Notes: generated by a model from the letters alone, not told the origin. A stretch of 64,000 nucleotides of DNA from Lachnospiraceae bacterium (GCA_024698145.1 JAILRO010000045.1:62001-126000), one strand, 5' to 3'; shown: positions 9,613 through 18,616, counted from the first letter of the stretch. Translations and numbers: made by a program.

Positions 9613-9633
9613 GTAAATAAAGGAGAAAAGGAT

Positions 9634-10665
9634 ATGAGCACACGAAGTGTTAGAAAAACAGATAGGGATAGAAAAAGGCTTAGAGATTTAGTGCCATTAA
9701 TATCGCCTTTTGGAATATCGATAGAATGTGTTAGTGCCTGCAATTTTAGATGCAGATTTTGTCCACATGGTCATAAGGATTTTAATGAGGATATGTATTT
9801 TGAAAATGGATTCATTAATTTTGATTTATTTAAAAAAATAATAGATGATGTTAAGGAGTTTCCATATAAACCCGGAGTGTTAAATTTAAGTTATCGTGGG
9901 GAACCATTACTTCACCCTCAAATTGCTGAAATAATAAAATATGCGGAGGATGCTAATGTTGTTGACAATGTTGAAATCTTTACAAATGCATCCCTATTAA
10001 CTCCTGAATTGTCTGATAAACTGATAGATGCGGGGTTGGATATAATTAATATATCCATAGAAGGATTATCCAATAAAGCATATTTGGATGTTACAGGAGT
10101 TGAGGTTGACTTCGAGAAAATAGTTGAAAATGTAAGATATTTTTATCAACATAAAAAGAAAACGGAGGTTTATGTAAAGATAATCTCTCAATTATGCAAA
10201 GATGAAGAAATCGAGCAGTTTAAAGATATTTTTTCTGAAATATGTGACTATTATGATTTTGAAGATATAGTAGACTGCTGGCAAAATGATATTGACGATG
10301 AATTGTATAATTCGGAGAAACTGAAAATGAATAATAGATATGCAGGATTAACGCAATACAGACGCAAGGTATGTCCGGAACCATTTTATAAATTTGTTAT
10401 TTTATATAATGGGTTAGCGGTTAGCTGCGTAGAAGATTATAAATCGGAATTTGTAATGGGAGATTTGAATTATGAAAGTGCACTTGATGTATGGAACGGG
10501 GAAAAATTTAATAAATTTAGATATGCTCAATGTACAAGTAATTTAGATGGGTATCATATTTGTCAGCGAGATTGCTATAAGTATAAAGATATAAGACACT
10601 TGGATGAGGACCCTGATAATATTGATGATCTACCAGAAAGTGTAATAGAAAAATTTAAAAAATGA
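9634..10665 (+). CDS. Radical SAM/SPASM protein (paralogue A)
   Basis: A 343-residue protein with ECVSACNFRCRFCPHG (cluster cysteines about 36, 40, 43), LSYRGEPLLHP in the GGEP position, and FTNASLL and INISIEGL barrel strands. The C-terminus has a SPASM-like set (VCPEPFYKFVILYNG, VSCVEDY, CQRDCY) and ends PDNIDDLPESVIEKF. The whole layout, including the PDNIDD tail, matches the radical-SAM protein starting at 13538, so the two are paralogues. An AAGGAGAAAAGG site precedes the ATG. The substrate is unknown; radical modification of a sugar is the contextual guess. Confidence 0.84.
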   Translation: MSTRSVRKTDRDRKRLRDLVPLISPFGISIECVSACNFRCRFCPHGHKDFNEDMYFENGFINFDLFKKIIDDVKEFPYKPGVLNLSYRGEPLLHPQIAEIIKYAEDANVVDNVEIFTNASLLTPELSDKLIDAGLDIINISIEGLSNKAYLDVTGVEVDFEKIVENVRYFYQHKKKTEVYVKIISQLCKDEEIEQFKDIFSEICDYYDFEDIVDCWQNDIDDELYNSEKLKMNNRYAGLTQYRRKVCPEPFYKFVILYNGLAVSCVEDYKSEFVMGDLNYESALDVWNGEKFNKFRYAQCTSNLDGYHICQRDCYKYKDIRHLDEDPDNIDDLPESVIEKFKK

Positions 10666-10680
10666 TAGAAGGATAGAGTC

Positions 10681-12165
10681 TTGCAGTATAAAAAATTTGG
10701 AAAAACAGAAATGAATATATCATCCTTAGGGCTTGGCGGAAATTTTACGCTTGATATAGGAAAAACTTGTGTTGAAGAGCAAAAGCAATATGCGTCAAGT
10801 GTAATAAAGAAAGCCATAGAACTTGGAATCAATTTTTTTGATACATGTCCAAGTTATTGTGGAGGATATGAGGAAGATATATTTGGAATGGCATTTGAAA
10901 ATATTAATGAGACAATATATGTTGGGTCGAAAGATGGTTTGCAGAATAAACACAATGCTGAGGATGTTATCAAACAGATTGAGAATTCCTTAAAAAAAAT
11001 GAAAAGAAATTATATTGATATATTTTTTTTGTGGTCAATTATGAGTTTTGATGATTATAAAGAACTTCTTAAGCCTGGGGGGATTTACGAGGGTGTTAAA
11101 CGCGCTTATGATCAAGGACTTGTTAAGCATATAGGTGCATCACTTCATTGTTCGACGGAAGACTCGATAAAAATAATTAATGATGAGTTAGTTGAGGGAA
11201 TTATAGTCTCTTTTAATCCCGTTAATTATGCGTCTCAGTTGCCGATTGTTAATGCTGCTCAAAACAAAAAAATAGGCGTAATTACAATGAATTCATTGGG
11301 CGGAGGTATAATTCCGCGTTTTCCTGATTTGTTTGAGGGGATAGAAAGAAGTGATCGGCCGGTTGCGGAAAAATGTTTGAGATTTATCCATTCATTCGAA
11401 GGAATAACAACCTCTCTTTCCAGTATGGAATCAATAGAAAAGTTAACTCAAAATGTAACTGCTTTTAATGACGAGTATGTAAATAAATATATAGTTGAAA
11501 AAGATTTTCTGGTTAATGTTTCTGATAAATTATGTACCGGTTGCAGATACTGTGAACCATGTCCGGTTGGAGTCGGGGTATCAAAACTTATGCAGGGATA
11601 TAACATAAATTTATTGCTGTCAAAATGTGAATCTGAGAAAGGAGCAGTTAATAGTTGCTTTGTTAATGTAAGATCTCAGGGTGGGGACCCGTTTGATGTT
11701 TATTCATGTGTTGGATGTCATAAGTGTGAAAAAAAATGTACGCAAAAAATACCGATTGTAAAAAGAATTCAAGAAATGAAAACTAATGCTGAAAAATATG
11801 GTATGGTAAAAGAAAAAATAATTAATAGATTGGATGATTTCTTTCGAAAGTATGATGGTAAAAAAATTGGCTTTTGGCCTACTTGTAAGTATATGGATGG
11901 CATGCTGAGTTTTTATAATCGTCCTGATATTGAAGAAAAATTATATTTTTTTAATTCATCAGAGAACTTTGTGGGAAAAACATTTAGAGGAAAAAAGATA
12001 TATGGAAAAGATGATGTTATAAAAATGGGGATACAGGTGATTTTAGTTGCAAATTACAACTTTGGAGAGGAAATATATTGTCAACTAAAAGGAATGTATG
12101 AAGATAAACTTGGGATTGATATAGTAAATCTGCATACGGATGATGATATAGCATGGTTTTGGTGA
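10681..12165 (+). CDS. Aldo/keto reductase fused to Fe-S motifs and a Rossmann-like module
   Basis: A 494-residue, three-part cytoplasmic protein. Residues 1 to about 270 are an aldo/keto reductase barrel, with the expected Asp54, Tyr59 and Lys84 (FFDTCPSYCGG, YVGSKDG), but Trp118 stands where the catalytic His normally sits (YIDIFFLWS). Residues about 285-355 carry two ferredoxin-like cysteine groups (CTGCRYCEPCPVG and CVGCHKCEKKC). Residues about 393-480 form a Rossmann-like module (KKIGFWPTCKYMDGM, GKTFRGKKIYGKDDV). It could be a sugar oxidoreductase or an electron donor for the radical-SAM enzymes; both are inference. It starts at TTG with AAGGA upstream. Confidence 0.8.
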   Translation: MQYKKFGKTEMNISSLGLGGNFTLDIGKTCVEEQKQYASSVIKKAIELGINFFDTCPSYCGGYEEDIFGMAFENINETIYVGSKDGLQNKHNAEDVIKQIENSLKKMKRNYIDIFFLWSIMSFDDYKELLKPGGIYEGVKRAYDQGLVKHIGASLHCSTEDSIKIINDELVEGIIVSFNPVNYASQLPIVNAAQNKKIGVITMNSLGGGIIPRFPDLFEGIERSDRPVAEKCLRFIHSFEGITTSLSSMESIEKLTQNVTAFNDEYVNKYIVEKDFLVNVSDKLCTGCRYCEPCPVGVGVSKLMQGYNINLLLSKCESEKGAVNSCFVNVRSQGGDPFDVYSCVGCHKCEKKCTQKIPIVKRIQEMKTNAEKYGMVKEKIINRLDDFFRKYDGKKIGFWPTCKYMDGMLSFYNRPDIEEKLYFFNSSENFVGKTFRGKKIYGKDDVIKMGIQVILVANYNFGEEIYCQLKGMYEDKLGIDIVNLHTDDDIAWFW

Positions 12166-12197
12166 GTGACATACAAAATAATATTGGAGGGCTCTAT

Positions 12198-13532
12198 TTG
12201 GAAGAAAAGAAAAAAATTCTTCATATCACTGGTTATATGGGGGATGCCGGTATCGGAAAAGCTATTTCTGGCATGGTTTTAAATGATTTGGAAAATGAAC
12301 ACATTATTTTGTGTTTGGAAAAGACAATCAATCGTAATGAAATGGAAAAATGCATTAATAATAAAATATGTGTTATTGAATCACCTGAAAGAAAAACAGT
12401 AAAATCAGAGATAGAAAATGCGGATATAGTTATAATACATTGGTGGCAATACCCGTTGATGTGTGAATTTTTGGCTGATTTCCCGATGGTTGAATGTAGA
12501 ACAATATTATGGTCCCATGTTTCGGGGTGCAATTATCCCTTTTTGTCATTTGATTTTGCAAATAAATTTGATTATATTTTCTTTACCTCACCATTTTCAT
12601 ATGAAAATACAATTTGGAATGATTATCAGTTGAGAACTATAAAACAAAAGTCGGAAATTGTATATGGCTTATCGGATATTAAAATTGAAAAGGTAAAAAA
12701 GGAATATTCTAATAATAAAATCATTACGATTATTTACGTGGGGACATTTACAAAAAGTAAAATAAACGGATGTTTTTCGGAAATTTGTAATGCAATAATT
12801 GAGAATAACAAAAATGTACGATTTGTGATGTTGGGTGATGACGAAAGGGCCGGGTGGCTAAAAAAAAGGATTTCGGAACTTGAAATTAATGAATATTTTG
12901 AATGGAAAGGGTTTGTTAATAATGTATATGATGAATTATATAATGCTGATATTTTTTTGTATCCATTGAATCCTTTTCATTTTGGAACTACAGAAAACGT
13001 CATTTTGGAAGCAATGGCCATGGGATTACCGGTTATTGCACTTAAACAGAATGCTGAAAAATATATAATTGAAAGTGAGGATAATGGTATCCTTGCTGAT
13101 GATATTGCGGATATTATAAGGTGGACTATAAGATTAAGTGAGGATTCAGATTTACGCGAACGAGTAGGAAAATCTGCAAGAAAAAGTTTTAAGGAAAGAT
13201 TTTCAATTTATGATAATGTAAAGGTTTTTAGAAATGCAATTAACCATTGTTTGGAGATAAAAAAGTCACAAAAGAATTTTGCAGATGTAATCGGAAAATC
13301 TCCACACGAATGGTTCATATCGGCTATGCTCCCGGAAAATAAAGAGTTATTTTTGGGGGGAGAAGAAACCAATACTACTATAAAAAGAATTCCTTATATT
13401 TTTTGTGAAAAGACAAAAAGTTCGATATATCATTTCATGAGTTACTATGATTGTGATAATGAATTAAAAAAATATGAAAAGATATTAGATGAATTAATAA
13501 AAAACGACGATTTGTTATCGGAAAGGATTTGA
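12198..13532 (+). CDS. GT4-family glycosyltransferase
   Basis: A 444-residue GT-B glycosyltransferase. The N-terminus KKILHITGYMGDAGIGKAI is the acceptor-side glycine loop. The C-terminal domain has IIYVGTFTKSK, a MLGDDERAGWLKKR strand, and the EX7E-like donor motif TTENVILEAMAMGLPVIAL. It probably adds one sugar of the island's glycan in the cytoplasm. An open frame extends back to an ATG at 12153 inside the preceding gene, but GGAGGG at 12186-12191 points to the TTG at 12198. A tail of about 90 residues after the GT domain is not recognised. Confidence 0.8.
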   Translation: MEEKKKILHITGYMGDAGIGKAISGMVLNDLENEHIILCLEKTINRNEMEKCINNKICVIESPERKTVKSEIENADIVIIHWWQYPLMCEFLADFPMVECRTILWSHVSGCNYPFLSFDFANKFDYIFFTSPFSYENTIWNDYQLRTIKQKSEIVYGLSDIKIEKVKKEYSNNKIITIIYVGTFTKSKINGCFSEICNAIIENNKNVRFVMLGDDERAGWLKKRISELEINEYFEWKGFVNNVYDELYNADIFLYPLNPFHFGTTENVILEAMAMGLPVIALKQNAEKYIIESEDNGILADDIADIIRWTIRLSEDSDLRERVGKSARKSFKERFSIYDNVKVFRNAINHCLEIKKSQKNFADVIGKSPHEWFISAMLPENKELFLGGEETNTTIKRIPYIFCEKTKSSIYHFMSYYDCDNELKKYEKILDELIKNDDLLSERI

Positions 13533-13537
13533 TAGTT

Positions 13538-14545
13538 GTGAAAGCGAAAATAAAACCCAGGATAGACATGGAAAACAGAACAAAATTAGAAACGGTAATT
13601 CCACTTAATACACCTTTTATTTTAATGGTTGAACCATCAGATGCGTGTAATTTTAGGTGTAAATTCTGTCCGTCTGGTGATTTGGAATTGTTAAAGAGTA
13701 TTGAGGCTAGAAAACAAAGAAATATGGAATGGGACATATTTCAAAAAATAGCGAATGATATGTGTGAATTTGAAAATAAAGTGAAAGTTTTGCGACTTTA
13801 TAAAGATGGAGAACCGTTGCTGAATCCTCGATTTGCAGACATGGTTAGTTATGCAAAAAAAATTGGAGCTTGTGAGCGCGTGGATACAACGACAAATGCT
13901 TCTTTGTTGACCCATGATTTAAGTGATAAAATTATTGAAGCGGGATTGGATCGTATTAATATTTCAATCGAAGGAATTGACTCACAACAGTATCTTGAGT
14001 TTTCAAATTATAAAATTGATTACAAAAAATTTGTTGATGAATTAACTTATTTATATGAGCATAGAAAGCAATGCGAAGTAATAATTAAAATTTCCGGAGA
14101 CTCTCTTACAGAAACTCAAAAAGAGGAGTTTTTAAATATTTATGGAAATATTGCTGACGGAGTATCGATTGAGAGTGTAATGAATTGCTGGCATGATTTT
14201 GAATTAAAAGATGTAAAAGTAAATGATAAAGTAGGTGTTTATGGACAGCCATTAACAAATGTGGAAGTGTGTCCATATGTTTTTTATGAGATGGCAATAA
14301 ATTCAGACGGGACAGCAAGTGTTTGTTTTCTTGACTGGACACGAGAAATGATAATTGGCGATGTAAAAACTCAATCAGTAAAGGAAATATGGGAGAGCGA
14401 CGAGAGGTATAAATATCTTGAAATGTTTTTGAAAAAAGAAAGGCGTAATAATCCAATATGTAGTAAATGTGGGCAGTTGACGCATGGAGCACCAGACAAT
14501 ATAGATGATTATTGTGATGAATTACTTAAAAGAATAAAAAAATAA
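13538..14545 (+). CDS. Radical SAM/SPASM protein (paralogue B)
   Basis: A 335-residue protein with PSDACNFRCKFCPSG (cysteines about 37, 41, 44), LRLYKDGEPLLNP in the GGEP position, and DTTTNASLL and INISIEGI strands. SPASM-like cysteines follow (VEVCPYVFYEMAINSDG, SVCFLDW, ICSKCGQ), and it ends PDNIDDYCDELLKRI. It shares its order of motifs and its tail with the protein at 9634. The GTG at 13538 has AAAGGA about ten bases upstream and follows the previous stop by five bases; a TTG at 13529 is less likely. The reaction is unknown. Confidence 0.84.
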   Translation: MKAKIKPRIDMENRTKLETVIPLNTPFILMVEPSDACNFRCKFCPSGDLELLKSIEARKQRNMEWDIFQKIANDMCEFENKVKVLRLYKDGEPLLNPRFADMVSYAKKIGACERVDTTTNASLLTHDLSDKIIEAGLDRINISIEGIDSQQYLEFSNYKIDYKKFVDELTYLYEHRKQCEVIIKISGDSLTETQKEEFLNIYGNIADGVSIESVMNCWHDFELKDVKVNDKVGVYGQPLTNVEVCPYVFYEMAINSDGTASVCFLDWTREMIIGDVKTQSVKEIWESDERYKYLEMFLKKERRNNPICSKCGQLTHGAPDNIDDYCDELLKRIKK

Positions 14546-14577
14546 TTGGGTTTGAAGATATAAAAGGAGAATAATAT

Positions 14578-15756
14578 ATGAGTCTTTCTCAAGCAGTTAT
14601 ACTTGCTGGTGGATTAGGTACAAGATTACAACCATTTACACTGGATAATCCTAAACCTATGATAGAAATAGAAGGTGTGCCTTTTTTGGAACACTTAATA
14701 ATACAGGTGAAATCTTGGGGGATTGATAACATAGTGATGTTGTTGGGATATCTTCCTGAAAAAATTGAAGACTATTTCGGAGATGGAAGACGGTTTGGGG
14801 TTAATATAGAGTATTCGGTTACCCCAATTGAATATGACACCGGATTGAGAATTAAAAATGCATACGAACTTTTTGATGATGAATTTATATTATTGTATTG
14901 TGATAACTATTGCCCGATAGATTTTAGAAAAGCGTACGAGCAGTTTTCTAAAAGTGATAATATGATTCAACTTACCGTATATTCCAATAAAGATGGTTAC
15001 ACGAAGAGCAATCTATTAGTAGAAGACGGTCAGGTTGTTTTGTATGATAAAAAGAGGGTTGCTTCGGGTTTGCAAGGGGTAGATATTGGATACATTTTTT
15101 TAAAAAAACAGGTTTTATCGGTTCTTTCTGATAGAAATGTAAATTTTGAATCTGAGGTTTACCCCAAGATACTTGAAAAAGGAAGATTAGGCGCATATGT
15201 AACAGAACATAGGTATTACAGTATCGGTTCATGGGAAAGAATCGAATTAACAAAGGAGTTCTTTAAACCTAAAAAGGTTGCGTTTCTTGACAGGGATGGC
15301 ACTTTAAATGTGCGTCCACCAAGGGCGTGCTACATAGAAAGAAAAGAAGATTTTGTATGGTTGCCTAAGGCGAAAGAAGCAGTTGCACTATTAAAACAAA
15401 AGGGATACAAAATATATCTTATAACCAATCAACCGGGAATTGCCAGAGGTAATATAACATGGGATGATTTGAACGAAATTAATAATAAGATGTTACATGA
15501 TCTTGATGAAATTAATGTGCGATTAGACGGAATATATATTTGCCCACATGGATGGGATGAAGGATGTGATTGTAGGAAACCTAAACCAGGGATGCTATAC
15601 AATGCACAGAAGGATCATTCACTCAATCTGACACAATGTGTGTTAATAGGTGACGATGAAAGGGACATCGAGGCTGGAAATGCTGCAGGTTTGGCGGCTT
15701 GTTATATGATTAACGAGCGTATGTCGTTATGGGATATAGTAGATAACTATTTATAA
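14578..15756 (+). CDS. hddC-gmhB: Fused heptose-1-phosphate guanylyltransferase and heptose-bisphosphate phosphatase
   Basis: A 392-residue fusion. Residues 1 to about 230 are a nucleotidyltransferase with the AVILAGGLGTRLQPFT loop, NPKPMIEIEGVPFLEHL and a LLYCDNYCPID metal-binding strand, as in HddC. Residues about 233-392 are a HAD phosphatase with the catalytic FLDRDGTLN (DxD), ITNQPGIARG, the GmhB zinc motif CPHGWDEGCDCRKPKPGM, and IGDDERDIEAG. Together they would remove the C7 phosphate of heptose 1,7-bisphosphate and activate heptose 1-phosphate with GTP. The two enzymes are usually separate proteins. AAAGGAGA precedes the ATG. Confidence 0.85.
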   Translation: MSLSQAVILAGGLGTRLQPFTLDNPKPMIEIEGVPFLEHLIIQVKSWGIDNIVMLLGYLPEKIEDYFGDGRRFGVNIEYSVTPIEYDTGLRIKNAYELFDDEFILLYCDNYCPIDFRKAYEQFSKSDNMIQLTVYSNKDGYTKSNLLVEDGQVVLYDKKRVASGLQGVDIGYIFLKKQVLSVLSDRNVNFESEVYPKILEKGRLGAYVTEHRYYSIGSWERIELTKEFFKPKKVAFLDRDGTLNVRPPRACYIERKEDFVWLPKAKEAVALLKQKGYKIYLITNQPGIARGNITWDDLNEINNKMLHDLDEINVRLDGIYICPHGWDEGCDCRKPKPGMLYNAQKDHSLNLTQCVLIGDDERDIEAGNAAGLAACYMINERMSLWDIVDNYL

Positions 15757-15780
15757 TAGGTGGAGGAGGTTACAAAATTG

Positions 15781-16356
15781 ATGCATACAAAATATTTAAA
15801 AACCATTTCTGATTTAATGGAGAACTGTAAGATATATAAACAGAAGGAATTAATAACGGATTGGGATGATGCATTTGAACAAATTGTTGAACTGTTTGTT
15901 ACTGTAAAAAAAAGTGGAAACCAATTGTTTTTTATAGGAAATGGTGGTAGTTCTGCAATAGCTGGTCACATGATTGCTGATTTTATGAAAAATGGTGGGA
16001 TGAGAACTATAAGCTTATATGATAATGCATTGACTACATGTATGGGAAATGATTATGGTTATGAGTATGTATTTTCAAAACCATTAAGTTTTCTAGCAAA
16101 AGAGGGAGATTTGCTGGTTGCAATTAGTAGTTCGGGGAATTCTCAAAATGTTGTCAATGCCATTAACGTAGCAAAAGAAAAAGGTTCTTTAGTAGTAACA
16201 TTTACTGGTTTTAAAGATGATAACGTATCAAAAAGTTTGGGGGATTACAATCTATATGTTCCTTCTATGAGTTATGGAATGGTCGAATCACTGCATAATT
16301 TGTTCCTTCAACAGATAGTCGATACCATAATGGAAAGAGATGGAATGATGCTTTGA
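15781..16356 (+). CDS. gmhA: Sedoheptulose 7-phosphate isomerase
   Basis: A 191-residue SIS-domain protein of the GmhA family. FFIGNGGSSAIAGHMIADFM is the substrate loop, and AISSSGNSQNVVNAINVA is the second phosphate-binding loop. It converts sedoheptulose 7-phosphate to D-glycero-D-manno-heptose 7-phosphate, the entry step of the heptose pathway completed by hddA and the hddC-gmhB fusion. GGAGGAGG at 15762-15769 serves either the TTG at 15778 or the ATG at 15781; the ATG is chosen here. Confidence 0.86.
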   Translation: MHTKYLKTISDLMENCKIYKQKELITDWDDAFEQIVELFVTVKKSGNQLFFIGNGGSSAIAGHMIADFMKNGGMRTISLYDNALTTCMGNDYGYEYVFSKPLSFLAKEGDLLVAISSSGNSQNVVNAINVAKEKGSLVVTFTGFKDDNVSKSLGDYNLYVPSMSYGMVESLHNLFLQQIVDTIMERDGMML

Positions 16357-16392
16357 TTAATCATAGATCAGCATAGTAAGAGGAGTATGGAA

Positions 16393-17265
16393 ATGGTTTT
16401 GGTTACAGGTGCATCCGGTTTTATCGGGAAACATGTCGTAAGGACATTATTAGATAATCATGTAGAAGTTTTAATTTTAACTCGAAGTAAAGAATCATAT
16501 AATTGTCAGGGAAGCGAAAGTGTTGTTGAGGGAGATTTGCTTTATTATGATGAGTGGAAACAACAATTACTAGAATATTCTATTGATACATGTATTCATT
16601 TAGCCTGGATGGGAATACCGGACTATTCGTATGACATGTCAAAAGACAATATAATTTGTGGATTTAAGGTTTTGGAGTTGTGCAGGGATAATAAAATACA
16701 AAAACTGATTGTTAGTGGTAGCTGTTGGGAATACAATAATCCGCAGGGCAGAGTGTTCGTTGAGGATAATGTTAGTGTGGACAATTATTTTAAAATAGCA
16801 AAAAACAGTTTGTTAAATGTATCACTTAGGTTTTGCAAAGAAAATGATATTAGACTTAATTGGCTAAGGTTATTTTATGTGTATGGAGAAGGTCAAAAGA
16901 GTCAATCTCTTATTCCGCATATTATTGAATCGTTTGAACGAGGGAATGTCCCTGTTTTAAATGGTGCATACAATAAAAATGACTTTGTGTATGTTGGAGA
17001 CGTTGCAAAGGTTATATATGATGTCTGTGTAAAGGATAATGATAATACTGTTATCAATGTAGGGATGGGAAAGTCGATAATGGTATTGGACATTGTTAAG
17101 GCAGTTGCAAAAGCAATGAATATCGAAATAGATCAAAGTATATATACTTCTAATGGGAAAGAAGTAGACTATTATGCTGATTATAATGAAATGAATCAGA
17201 TGTTGGGTTGGGTGCCTAATACACCCATAAATATTGGAATAAAACAAATGATAAACAAGAAATGA
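16393..17265 (+). CDS. NAD(P)-dependent sugar epimerase/reductase (extended SDR)
   Basis: A 290-residue extended short-chain dehydrogenase. The cofactor loop is VTGASGFIGKHVV, and LIVSGSCWEYN supplies the catalytic Ser region. The usual YxxxK reads FKIAK with a Tyr one residue earlier (NYFKIAK), so the catalytic Tyr may be shifted or replaced. With the RmlC-like protein it could complete conversion of a GDP-4-keto-heptose, as a C4 reductase. An ATG at 16387 sits too close to AGGAG (16381-16385), so the ATG at 16393 is preferred. The gene lies between gmhA and the phosphonate fusion. Confidence 0.78.
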   Translation: MVLVTGASGFIGKHVVRTLLDNHVEVLILTRSKESYNCQGSESVVEGDLLYYDEWKQQLLEYSIDTCIHLAWMGIPDYSYDMSKDNIICGFKVLELCRDNKIQKLIVSGSCWEYNNPQGRVFVEDNVSVDNYFKIAKNSLLNVSLRFCKENDIRLNWLRLFYVYGEGQKSQSLIPHIIESFERGNVPVLNGAYNKNDFVYVGDVAKVIYDVCVKDNDNTVINVGMGKSIMVLDIVKAVAKAMNIEIDQSIYTSNGKEVDYYADYNEMNQMLGWVPNTPINIGIKQMINKK

Positions 17266-17305
17266 CGAACAACTTAAAACACTAACGCATAGAAAGGACA
17301 TCTTT

Positions 17306-18601
17306 ATGAAGAAAGTTTATACTTGTTTTTGTACGGATATAATACATGAAGGACATTTGCATATAATAGAAGAAGCAAAAAAACTTGGTTCGGTAGTTGT
17401 GGGAATTTTAGATGATTCACAGATGATAAAATATAATAGATTTCCTACAAAGACAACGGAAGAACGTGTGAAAATGGTTAGTGAAATTCAGGGAATAGAT
17501 GAGGTAATCGTTCAGAATGAAATCATGTACGACGAGGTTATTAAGGAAATTCGCCCTGATTATATAGTTCATGGCAATAACTGGACGGATCCGGGAATGG
17601 AAGTTATTAGGGAGAATATAATTTCCAATCTGAAAAAATATAATGGTGAACTTGTTGAGATACCCTATACACATAATGAGGAAATACAAAAGCGTGATAG
17701 ACAGATGATCGAAAAACTCTCAATGCCCGAATTTAGAAGAGGTCGTCTAAAAAAAGTAATGGGGTTGTTGCCGATAATTAAGGCGATAGAAGTTCACAGT
17801 GGGCTTACGGGCTTAATAGCTGAAAAAACAATAGTTGCAGATCAGGAAAAAATAGACCAGTTTGATGCTATGTGGATAAGTTCTTTATGTGACAGCACTG
17901 AGAAGGGAAAACCTGACATTGAACTTGTTGATATGACAAGTCGCTTTAGAACAATTGATGATGTGATGGAAGTTACCACAAAACCCATTATTTTTGATGG
18001 GGATACCGGTGGATTGACAGAACATTTTGTGTATACGGTTAGGTCACTTGAACGTATGGGAGTATCTGCAATAATTATTGAGGATAAAACGGGTCTTAAG
18101 AAAAATAGCCTCTTTGGAACAGAGGTTCAGCAGACACAGGAAAGTATTGAAAATTTTTGTGAAAAAATCGCGGCGGGTAAACGAACTCAGTTGTCAGATG
18201 ATTTCATGATTATTGCACGAATAGAAAGCTTAATTCTTGAAAAAGGAATGGAGGATGCGTTAAATAGAGCCTTTGCATATAGGGATGCCGGCGCTGATGG
18301 AATCATGATTCACAGTAGGAAAAAAGATCCTGAAGAGATATTACAGTTTTGTGATAAATTCCGAGATGTAGATTCAAAAACGCCAATAGTTGTTGTTCCC
18401 TCATCTTTCAATACAATTACAGAGGAAGAGCTGGCTGAGCATGGTGTTAATATATGCATATATGCAAATCAGATGTTAAGAGCGGCTTTCCCGGCGATGG
18501 AGAATACTGCTAAAAGCATACTTACTCACCATCGTGCGTATGAGATTGATGATGAATTGATGTCTATTAAAGATATCATTACGTTGATTGACGAGATATA
18601 G
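17306..18601 (+). CDS. Cytidylyltransferase / phosphoenolpyruvate phosphomutase fusion
   Basis: A 431-residue bifunctional protein. Residues 1 to about 130 are a glycerol-3-phosphate-cytidylyltransferase-like domain with the HxGH nucleotide motif (DIIHEGHLHII, residues 14-17) and TKTTEERVKMV. Residues about 165-431 are PEP mutase: IIFDGDTGGLTEHF binds metal, and EDKTGLKKNSLFG near residue 259 is the PepM signature. PepM turns PEP into phosphonopyruvate, the entry to C-P bond natural products. The fused transferase would activate a downstream phosphonate with CTP for transfer to a glycan. Phosphonopyruvate decarboxylase is encoded 2.2 kb downstream. AAAGGA precedes the ATG. Confidence 0.88.
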   Translation: MKKVYTCFCTDIIHEGHLHIIEEAKKLGSVVVGILDDSQMIKYNRFPTKTTEERVKMVSEIQGIDEVIVQNEIMYDEVIKEIRPDYIVHGNNWTDPGMEVIRENIISNLKKYNGELVEIPYTHNEEIQKRDRQMIEKLSMPEFRRGRLKKVMGLLPIIKAIEVHSGLTGLIAEKTIVADQEKIDQFDAMWISSLCDSTEKGKPDIELVDMTSRFRTIDDVMEVTTKPIIFDGDTGGLTEHFVYTVRSLERMGVSAIIIEDKTGLKKNSLFGTEVQQTQESIENFCEKIAAGKRTQLSDDFMIIARIESLILEKGMEDALNRAFAYRDAGADGIMIHSRKKDPEEILQFCDKFRDVDSKTPIVVVPSSFNTITEEELAEHGVNICIYANQMLRAAFPAMENTAKSILTHHRAYEIDDELMSIKDIITLIDEI

Positions 18602-18616
18602 AAAAAGGAATTCGGA

